Source of the DNA: Scytalidium lignicola
Lineage: Eukaryota > Ascomycota > Leotiomycetes
Assembly (NCBI GenBank): GCA_002812745.2
Contig: NCSJ02000479.1
Span: forward strand, 1-24,861
Length of the DNA stretch: 24,861 bases
Reading direction: 5' to 3'
Shown: piece after piece, positions 9,265-15,651 of the stretch
Position numbering within the stretch: the first letter of the stretch is position 1
Layout: every line of letters begins with the position of its first letter
Notes under the pieces: model-generated
Seen by the model: only the letters and a program-made list of their open reading frames with translations
Told to the model about the DNA's origin: nothing
The model's database searches: none
Made by a program: the position numbers and the translations under genes

Positions 9265-10266
9265 GTCATACAGCTTAAGAATTAAAAATTCGTTATTTTA
9301 CAGGTCAAGGATAGCTCAAAAAGGATGATTGTATTTATAAATCGACTGGAAGCCTATTTAAACTCTTTGATTTTACAGTTTTAACAATTATCTACTGGTT
9401 CTCTGGCTATTATAAACAACGAGTATTCTTACTTAAGCAAATCAAAAAANGAATTTAACTTAAACATATCTCGAAATACAATTCTAAAAGTATTAGCATA
9501 TTTTGGATATTATTACTATATTCTTGATTACAAGCTTGGAACCTTTACCAAGAACAGATTATTATAATAGACTTTTTGTATTGCAAACTAAGATTAACTA
9601 TTATAGTATTAGAAGAATAAAATATACACAAATGAAACTATTACATGTACAGATATGCTCAGACGTTAGAGATTATTTAAGGTTAAAGATAAACAATAAC
9701 ATTTTGATTACATTTAATTTACCTTCTATTTTAGTTATAAGTCAGTTATAATATAAATTGTAATTAGTTATAATTACAAATCCAACCTTATTTTTATATC
9801 ATATAAAGGAGAAAGCAAAGGATTTACTTAAAAGAAGTATGCTAGTTAAATCCTTAAAAGGCTATTAAAAAAGATATTTAAAGTAAAGCGATTGGAGAAA
9901 AGCTTCAAAATACAAGAAGTATACTAGTGTATAAAGGATAATAGCTGTATGTATAGTAAAAAGAATACCGCTAAAAATAGAAGATTATACAATAGTATTC
10001 GAATTGAATGTTATATTAATTCAATTGATTGGCCTCCTTAATTCCCGGACCTGAATTCAATTGAAAACATATAACAAGTCCTTAAGCAATTACTTAGGAA
10101 TTGTAAACTAGCAGATGGGTAGAAGTTGGAGGAGCTTAAAGTGGCTATGCAAGATATATAAGAGAATGAGATATCAATCGAACGGTATATTAACCACTTT
10201 ATCGATACTATGCCTGAAAGGATAGCCAAGGTCAGGTTACGAAAAGGAAGCCCTTCAGGGTGGTAG
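9265..10266 (+). pseudogene. Tc1-like transposase relic inside the 9077-10369 element
   Basis: A DDE transposase that would cut and paste the element. From about 9300 the readable frame gives a DNA-binding part, DDCIYKSTGS, then KQIKKEFNLNISRNTILKVL once the N at 9450 is ignored. Next come KIYTNET (first catalytic Asp now Asn, codon 9631-9633), CIKDN (second Asp, 9937-9939), and WPP-x-FPDLNSIENI (Glu at 10063-10065). The C-terminus MPERIAKVRLRKGSPSGW ends at TAG 10264-10266. In-frame TAA/TAG codons replace several Gln and Trp codons. The Asp-to-Glu spacing is 41 residues rather than the 34 of animal Tc1. The exact start is uncertain; ATG codons at about 9250 and 9264 are candidates. Confidence 0.88.
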
Positions 10267-10330
10267 TAATAGTAGGAATAAAATGGCAATGTAAAGTTGC
10301 CTTTTTTGGGTGGCAGAATTGGCTCGCTTG

Positions 10331-10369
10331 CATGGGGTGGTTGAGCCTTTTCTGACACCCCCTTACGTA
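10331..10369 (-). repeat. Right terminal inverted repeat of the Tc1-like element
   Basis: Ends CTGACACCCCCTTACGTA, the reverse complement of the left end apart from four substitutions, three of them transitions in the GGCCATC / GGGTGGTT area. Confidence 0.9.
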
Positions 10370-10816
10370 CCTGGCAGAAAACGACGCTAAAAGCTGAGCG
10401 GTATGTCATGAGCGGTCGGTCAGGCGGTAAAAACGAACGAAATTCTGAACCACCTAGAACTACATTAATAGAAGCTCGTTTACACTCGCTTCAATAAAAG
10501 GTAAGTTCCAAAAACGCCAGAATCACGTGCTCTTCCTTGAGTCCTAATTACGTAAGCATATTTCTGACAAACAGGCATCTCGATCAATGACCACGTGATT
10601 AACTCGGGGGAGCCTAAAGGGGAAACAGCCCGAGTTTCCTAAAAGTGGAATAGCCGTACGATGTAGCATCCAGCGGAGCCTTGTTTGGGACAACTACTAT
10701 AACCCACCGCATTTGGTGTTAGACAGAGCATTAGGAGAATGCATCTACAATAGGTCTGATATTTGCCTGCTTCGACCTGTACTTTAGTTCCTTCTAGACG
10801 TACACTAAGCACCAAG
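10370..10816. other. Non-coding moderate-GC spacer between two Tc1-like elements
   Basis: No supported gene. It contains two CACGTG palindromes (about 10525-10530 and 10592-10597) and a perfect 8-bp hairpin (AACTCGGG at 10601-10608 pairing with CCCGAGTT at 10629-10636). The sequence does not show the heavy TA enrichment of the flanking relics. Confidence 0.5.
10601..10636. other. Perfect 8-bp inverted repeat, 20-nt loop
   Basis: AACTCGGG and CCCGAGTT are exact reverse complements separated by 20 nt. It could be a remnant of a small element or a chance hairpin; nothing nearby needs a terminator here. Confidence 0.5.
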
Positions 10817-10901
10817 TAAAAAGCCGAGTCGTGTATTTTCGCGACTCTTCGCGACTCTTCACGACGCGCCTCCTCTTCCTTCTTTATATCAACACCCTGA
10901 A

Positions 10902-11000
10902 ATGCTACCTCAGCGTACTCCTTTACGGCTAATTAATAGTGATTATAACGTAAGATAACACCTTGATTTATACAGTAAAACTTGTTAAAGAGTAATTTAC
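10902..11000 (+). pseudogene. Transposase N-terminal remnant of the deleted Tc1-like element
   Basis: The ATG at 10902 gives MLPQRTPLRLINSDYNVR followed by a RIP stop and H-LDLYSKTC, parallel to the start of the transposase at 7676 (MPPQRTP...PYQRGQ). It stops being recognisable at about 11000, before the helix-turn-helix is complete. The frame here is frame 3. Confidence 0.7.
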
Positions 11001-11031
11001 TAATTATAATATTTAGAGTACAGATTAGCCT

Positions 11032-11277
11032 GTCTTTTCCATTGACATAAATCTAATTAAGATTTTATAATATGTACTTAGGGCTCTAGCGCTCAAAATG
11101 TTTCTAAAAGTTATAAATAGCTCAAGAGACTTAGGGGCTAAGATAAGGAATATTAAGGAGTACTTATAGGCTACCTAGAACGCTCTGCCTGGCTCTCTAT
11201 CCGAGTCTTTAATTAGGAGTATACCAAAGAGGTATACAGCTTGTATTACAGCAAATAGGTGGCATACTAAGTATTAG
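11032..11277 (+). pseudogene. Transposase C-terminal remnant of the deleted Tc1-like element
   Basis: Frame 1 reads from the third catalytic block (SIDINLIK, family SPDxNPIE, with the Glu now Lys) to the end of the protein: LPGSLSESLIRSIPKRYTAC, then ITANRWHTKY and TAG at 11275-11277. The ending -GWHTKY is typical of this fungal Tc1-like family; the Gly now reads Arg (GGG to AGG). TAG and TAA codons mark former Gln or Trp positions. It is out of frame with the N-terminal piece. Confidence 0.82.
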
Positions 11278-11439
11278 GGTAGAAGTTTGAGTAAAGAAAT
11301 TGTGTAGCTTTAAGTCATAGGTATTTCAGGGATTTTTATTAGTTTGTACTGTATTTTTNAGTGTATGTTGATGATTTAATCTTAATAATAAATGTATATG
11401 TGCTTCTGGAATTCTCGCTTAAAAATGAGCTGACTTTTA

Positions 11440-11938
11440 CTTATTGTCCTTTACTGTATTTATACTTGGTTGAATTATGGCAAACAGCCCATAGCTGCCA
11501 AAAGTCGTGAACTTAGCACCGACATCCAATGGGATCTCACTTTCCAAATATTTTGATATTTAAGAGTTACTCCTTTCGTGTGTGCGGGTGCTAATTAGGT
11601 TGGCCCGAATCCGCTTTCAAGCTGAAGCCTACCTTCACGAAAACGCGATGCTCTCATATATTCACGTTCATTTGGCTTGGATACAACAGGAGAACTTGAC
11701 TTCTCATTACCAATACAGCATGTCTTTTAGTTCTCTTCCCAATTAGGCTTCAAGAGTCATTACCAATGTACGTAATCCTACAACGCATTTTCGGGCCGAC
11801 CCCAAATGGGTCATGTCACCGAGGGAGAGAGTATTAAAGCCTCTTCTTTCCCCGACTGGATCCAGATTAGCAAAACCCTCAACTACCGACTATCGGCATA
11901 ACTATTGAAAAATTTTCACTACCTTACAGTCATTCACA
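11440..11938 (+). promoter_or_regulatory. Upstream region of the SDR gene
   Basis: Balanced-composition DNA with no ORF. CCAAT-type boxes occur at about 11526-11530 and on either side of 11720-11770. A TATTAAA at 11832-11838 lies about 100 bp before the ATG and is followed by a pyrimidine stretch (CTCTTCTTTCCCC, 11841-11853), a common fungal transcription-start context. The ATG context CACAATGG is favourable. These are short motifs, so the promoter assignment is inference. Confidence 0.45.
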
Positions 11939-13274
11939 ATGGTACCATTTAATCGAGATACGCCTGGAGATGAGGTTATGAGAGCATATTCCTCTGAGAT
12001 CCTAGGAAAGACAGGTTAGTTACATTTTTTGCATCCTCGATACCACCGATTTTTGTAGCTAACGTTTATTTTATGTGCAGTGCTAATAACTGGGCCGAGT
12101 GAAAAGGGCATTGGTGGAGAAACTGCCATCTATATGGCTGCTGGGAAACCGAAATTGCTGCTTCTCGCGGGGCGCAACTTATCCAAAATACAGCCCGTCA
12201 TCGATAAAATCAACAAACAGCATCCTGATGTTGCGGTCAGCTTTATACACCTTGATTTAGCTGACCAGTCTTCTGTCAGAAAGGCAGCGAAGCAGGCCGC
12301 TGCTGAGATTGATCAACTAGACATCTTGATCAACAACGCCGGGGGTAACATTAACCAGTTTACATATATACAAATATCAAAAGACTGTCTACTGACAAAG
12401 CTTTGGCAGTCATGGCTATACCAAAATACACGACCACTGTCGACGGCATTGAGATGCAATTTGGTGCTAACCACATAGGACACTTCCTCTTGACCAATTT
12501 GCTCATGGAGAAGATTCTGGCATCCGGACCTGGAGCTAGAATCATCAATGTGTCAAGCTTTTCGTATATATATGGTGGAGTGCGTTTTGATGACTGGAAT
12601 TTTAAGGTGCAGTAACTGTGATAGCATTGCTAATTGTAACTACCTGCTGATGTCACGTTATAGAATGGTGTTGAGTACAACCAGTGGTTGGGATACTCTC
12701 AGTCAAAATCTGCAAATTATCTTTTCACAGAGGCTCTTGCGGACAAGCTGAAGAGCAAAGGCGTTCTCGCATTTGCAGTCAATCCGGGCTGTGAGTCAGT
12801 ATTTCGAGATCTTGTCGCTCTACTAATTTAATAATAGTTATAACGGAATCCAATCTTCAGAGTAATTCTGGAATCACAGATGAGATGTTTCGCGAGGGTT
12901 ACGCACTCACATTGAAGGTCCTGAATGGTATGATAGCCCCTTAGTAACCTCTCGAAAACGTAGGTATGCTAAACGGAATTGGAATATTCAGGAGCTCCAA
13001 TGCCCGCACTGTTACCGAAGTCCTTGGCAGCAGGAACCTCGACGACGATATATGCTGCTCTAGAACCAAATCTACGTGGTAAATTCTTATAGTCCTTTAT
13101 CTTATAGGTCGAACGTCCTAACCTTGTTAACAAATAGATCATTCTAACGCTGTCCTGAGTGATTGCGCCATCTTTGATGAGCCTCTCATGGAACATGCAA
13201 GGGGTGCAGATAAAGCCGAGAAACTATGGGCATTGAGCGAGAAGCTTGTGGGAGAGAAGTTTGAGTACTCTTAG
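11939..13274 (+). CDS. Short-chain dehydrogenase/reductase (SDR), 7 exons, about 318 aa
   Basis: A probable NAD(P)-dependent oxidoreductase of the classical SDR fold; the substrate cannot be told. Exons: 11939-12014, 12081-12344, 12410-12606, 12664-12794, 12863-12927, 12992-13078, 13138-13274. They total 957 nt, in frame, with good branch sites (CTAAC, CTGAC, TGCTAAAC). Motifs: cofactor site TGPSEKGIG (residues 29-37), LDL with Asp84, NNAG (110-113), GANHIGHF with Asn134, NVSS (160-163), catalytic YSQSK (Tyr190, Lys194) and VNPG after it. The C-terminus EKLWALSEKLVGEKFEYS is typical of fungal SDRs related to retinol-dehydrogenase/WWOX-type enzymes. The one weak point is intron 4: the stronger-looking donor and acceptor (GTGAGT at 12791, AG at 12860) would create an immediate stop, while GTCAGT at 12795 with AG at 12862 keeps the frame. 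No RIP-type damage elsewhere. It is isolated among transposons, with no cluster neighbours. Confidence 0.85.
12791..12862 (+). other. Intron 4 of the SDR gene with alternative splice pairs
   Basis: Donor GTGAGT (12791) with acceptor TTCAG (12860) joins T to AGTAA and yields TAG, TAA. Donor GTCAGT (12795) with acceptor AG at 12861-12862 yields PGC-DNSGITDEMF and continues into an in-frame exon. The second pair is used in the CDS entry because all later exons then fit. Confidence 0.6.
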
Positions 13275-13668
13275 AGAATGTCTCTACAGTACGGACAAAT
13301 CTTAGTAAGGATTGCACGTGTTCGTATAGCTTTAAACGAGCTTCGGTTTTCTTAGAACGTTCGGGTAGTATAACGAGGCTATCGCCTCTTAGACGCTGAA
13401 AATAAAGGTCCATACTACGCCGGCCTAGATTTACTTTAGTATTGAAACTCGCTAGTCATCTGACCACAGCTTTCGAATTTAAGTCAAAAAGCTCAAAAAC
13501 GCAGTGTTTTTTGAATCGCACACTAATTTCCTATTTAAGCCTAGCTTCACTTTGTGATATTACCCCTTGAATAGCTTCACATTGATTGTGACGCTCCACT
13601 GGCCCTCCGAGGGCCATTGCCATGGAGGCTGACCCCTTTTAGGCTCTCTGGTTTGCCTTGTGATCTGG
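13275..13668. other. SDR 3' flank, no supported gene
   Basis: No gene with support. It includes a short hairpin at 13600-13616 (TGGCCCT, CCG, AGGGCCA) and two similar blocks AGCTTCACTTTGTGAT and AGCTTCACATTGATTGTGA (about 13544 and 13571). The hairpin is too far from the stop codon to be a likely 3'-end signal. Confidence 0.4.
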
Positions 13669-13751
13669 CTGGTATGGTTTGGCTTGAATGGTCTGGCTGG
13701 TATGGTCTGGCTGATATGGTCTGGTTATATAAGTTGGCTTGTATGGTTTGA
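13669..13751 (+). repeat. 14-bp minisatellite, six degenerate units
   Basis: Units start at 13669, 13683, 13697, 13711, 13725 (13 bp) and 13738. The consensus is CTGGTATGGTCTGG. A further related block (TCTGGTTGGTATGGTTTGG, about 13797-13815) follows after a gap. The period is not a multiple of three, so the Trp/Leu/Val-rich ORF across it is a by-product. Confidence 0.85.
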
Positions 13752-13973
13752 CTTACATGACTTTTCCCTTGTTTTCCTTTTATATCTCCTTTATGATCTG
13801 GTTGGTATGGTTTGGCTTACTTTAGGCAGGATTCCCTTTTATCGACCCTGAATTTGTATATATGATTCCATTTTAGTTTAATAGATTTCTGGATGTTTTT
13901 AAAGATGAGATTCTACCTATAAAATGGAGCAGCTGGTTGCCACGATCAGGGCTAGAAATTAATGGCTGACATA
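13752..13973. other. Spacer, nothing recognised
   Basis: T-rich mixed sequence with one more minisatellite-like block near 13797. No ORF with family features. Confidence 0.4.
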
Positions 13974-14349
13974 TCAATCTTGAATTAGTAGAAAATAAAT
14001 TCGTTTGAACATTAGCAGCTCCTCTTCACTCAAAATATCTGAGTCGCCATACATTGTGGGAAGAACCTTTCTCATCGCGCTGGGCTCTCCGATCACCCGA
14101 TCGTTAGCCCGCTCAAAGGCTTGAAAGTCTGATGTAGTAAAGCGAGATGGTGAGAGCGACCGCCTTAGTTGTGCCAGTCTTTGACGAACCCATTCCAAAT
14201 TGCTTGGTTCTGGTGTTTGGCGGTTATCAGGATACTCATATCCTTTAGGGAATATACCACGATCGATGAGGTGTTGCTCAAAATCGGCATCATAAGCAGA
14301 GGACCTTCTCCAACTACTCTTGGTCTTATTAGTCCCAAGGTGAAATTAG
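13974..14349 (-). pseudogene. Fragment of a conserved fungal protein of unknown function
   Basis: The minus strand is open from just after an in-frame TAA (about 14350) to TGA at 13974-13976. It reads DADFEQHLIDRGIFPKGYEY, then PDNRQTPEPSNLEWVRQRLA, RRSLSPSRFTTSDFQAFERA, VMRKVLP-like (AMRKVLPTMYGD) and SDILSEEELL. From memory this matches the N-terminal third of a long protein family widespread in plant-associated ascomycetes; no function is known to me. Similarity ends abruptly at EELL (about 14016), after which only twelve unrelated codons precede the stop. No ATG begins the piece. It is therefore truncated at both ends. Unlike the relics on either side it shows no RIP stops, suggesting a recent break or a low-copy origin. 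Confidence 0.65.
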
Positions 14350-14662
14350 ATGGGAGATTTACCTCTATTTTTTTACTACTTGAATGGCTTGACAAAGAAT
14401 ACCAAATAGGAACCCCCAAATCGCATCGCTATTATAAGTCAATTGCTGAGAGTGCGGGGGCAACTATCTGGATGTTAATACGCTTCGAGGATAACGATAT
14501 CCCATCTTACTGGGTGGAAATCATACTAAACCCAAAGGAATAGGAATTAGAGTCTTCTGCTTCATTGTGGGTATTCATAATGGGGGACCGGTACTGCGAA
14601 TAGTATCCAGGGAAGTAGAAGAACAGATATCTATAGTTGAGAAATATCTTAAATCAAGTTGA
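14350..14662 (+). pseudogene. Coding-like fragment of unknown family, frame change at about 14540
   Basis: The + strand reads RFTSIFLLLEWLDKEYQIGT, PKSHRYYKSIAESAGATIWM and NDIPSYWVEIILNPK to a TAG at 14541-14543. Shifting by one, a second open stretch continues with PKGIGIRVFCFIVGIHNGGP to TGA at 14660-14662. Codon use and amino-acid content look protein-like, and the two stretches overlap at PK. This suggests one C-terminal coding piece with a frameshift or a very short intron (a TACTAAAC sits at about 14524). I do not recognise the family. It abuts the oppositely oriented fragment at about 14350. Confidence 0.4.
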
Positions 14663-15096
14663 GGTGACATCCTTTTGAGTACTTATATTTTATAGTTATT
14701 TGTTACTAATGATCATAATAGATGATAGTAACTATGCTAGTAATAATAGATATGATGATGGTGATATTAATACTTTTATAGAACCAAGGGTCTAAAGCTT
14801 GAGTGTATACAATAATCAACGATGTCATTGACAGTGTACAAGGGTATAAGCATTTTAATTCCATCAGTAAAGATATATTCAAATACATTTCACATATATA
14901 AAACAGAAGGGATTTGGAGTGTTTATTATCAGTCTTTAAACTGTGTTTATACTTCTTGTTTAAATCAAATTCAATTAATAGAATCCTTTATAACCTAGTC
15001 ACAGTTATTATGCTTAACCCCTTAATGAGAGAATAGTCTAAGGAGCCAAGATATACTAGCTATATTTAAGCTAAAGAACTTATGTTCCCTCCTTTA
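14663..15096. other. AT-rich spacer with simple repeats
   Basis: Contains ATG/ATA-rich low-complexity sequence around 14710-14775 and no supported gene. Confidence 0.5.
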
Positions 15097-15651
15097 TAGA
15101 CTGGCCAACAATCCGGTCCGGTTTGGACAAGACCATTTTTTGGAGACTGTTTTTCAGACTGAACCATTAGGATTGTAGACCGTACAGTCCTGTCTGGATC
15201 AGACCGTTTTTTTCAGGTCCATAGTCCTAACAGTCCAGTCTGAAAAACAGTCTAGATTAGACCATTTTTTAAAAACTGTTTTTCAGACCGGACTGTTAGG
15301 ACTGTAAACTGTACAGTCTTGTCTGGATCAGACCATTTTTTGGGGATTGTTTTTTAAACTGGACTGTACAGTCCAGACTGAATACTTTGACCTATAAACA
15401 ATTTTTTAAAATTAAAACTTATTTTAATAATTAAAAGATAATAATATTACTGATTAAAGTTATTATACTTAAATTTTTTTGATAACTAATTATATTGTAT
15501 ATAAATTAACTAAATTATTATAACAGACTATAATTCTGTCTAGACCAGATTGTAAATTAATATAACAATCTTAAATTTTAAGACTAAACTATATACAAAA
15601 CAGTCTAGTCTGGACAAGACCATAGTCTGTTGCAACGGTCCGGCCAGTTTA
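15097..15651. mobile_element. Candidate non-autonomous DNA transposon (hAT-like or MITE), 555 bp
   Basis: The ends TAGACTGGCC (15097-15106) and GGCCAGTTTA (15642-15651) are inverted with one mismatch. Both sub-ends carry CCGGTCC or GGTCCGG plus GGACAAGACCA. The interior has many copies of GGTCTGATCCAGAC-type and CAGTCC-type motifs in both orientations, including two 67-bp direct repeats. Terminal TA(G/A)-type ends with GGTCCGG subterminal repeats resemble hAT elements, but the flanking 8-mers (CTCCTTTA, GAGTTAGC) do not match, so no target duplication is visible. There is no ORF. The element stands out as moderate GC in AT-rich DNA. Confidence 0.6.
15145..15341. repeat. Direct 67-bp repeats with an inverted copy between them
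   Basis: Unit 1 is 15145-15212 and unit 2 is 15275-15341; both run from CTGTTTTTCAGAC through TGTACAGTCC-like sequence to GTCTGGATCAGACC. Between them, 15230-15255 carries AGTCTGAAAAACAGTCTAG, the inverse of the unit start, so strong hairpins can form. Confidence 0.8.

Larger units (their letters stand above)
9077..10369 (+). mobile_element. Complete Tc1-like DNA transposon, inactive (1293 bp including TA flanks)
   Basis: The two ends, 9077-9115 and 10331-10369, are inverted repeats of 39 bp with four mismatches. Both begin with TA, which fits the duplicated TA target of the Tc1/mariner superfamily. Similarity continues inward only weakly. Between them lies one transposase gene on the + strand, ending 64 bp before the right repeat. 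The repeats are less mutated than the coding part and are moderately GC-rich. Confidence 0.9.
10817..11439 (+). mobile_element. Internally deleted Tc1-like element (about 620 bp)
   Basis: It holds the first codons and the last quarter of a Tc1-like transposase, with the middle removed. Imperfect inverted ends are at 10817-10844 (TAAAAAGCCGAGTCGTG, then TATTTTCGCGA) and 11415-11439 (TCGCTTAAAAATGAGCTGAC, then TTTTA); both carry TA at the outer edge. Such deletion derivatives are non-autonomous but can be moved by a full-length relative, and are how some MITEs arise. The ends are inferred by eye and less certain than the coding remnants. Confidence 0.6.

Noticed and set aside
10038..10409. Minus-strand open stretch of 123 codons
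   Set aside because: It lies antisense to the C-terminus and right inverted repeat of the Tc1-like element, whose + strand carries the recognisable transposase motifs.
11361..11385. VYVDDLIL motif resembling a reverse-transcriptase active site
   Set aside because: No other RT motif flanks it, and it falls in the non-coding right arm of the deleted Tc1-like element; treated as coincidence.
12969..13196. Minus-strand ORF of 75 codons
   Set aside because: Antisense to SDR exons 6 and 7, which encode a coherent protein on the + strand.
13186..13413. Minus-strand ORF of 75 codons starting with ATG at 13413
   Set aside because: Half of it is antisense to the last SDR exon and it has no family features; it is most likely chance.
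13660..13851. Trp/Leu/Val-rich plus-strand ORF of 63 codons
   Set aside because: It is produced by the 14-bp minisatellite, and the period is not a multiple of three.
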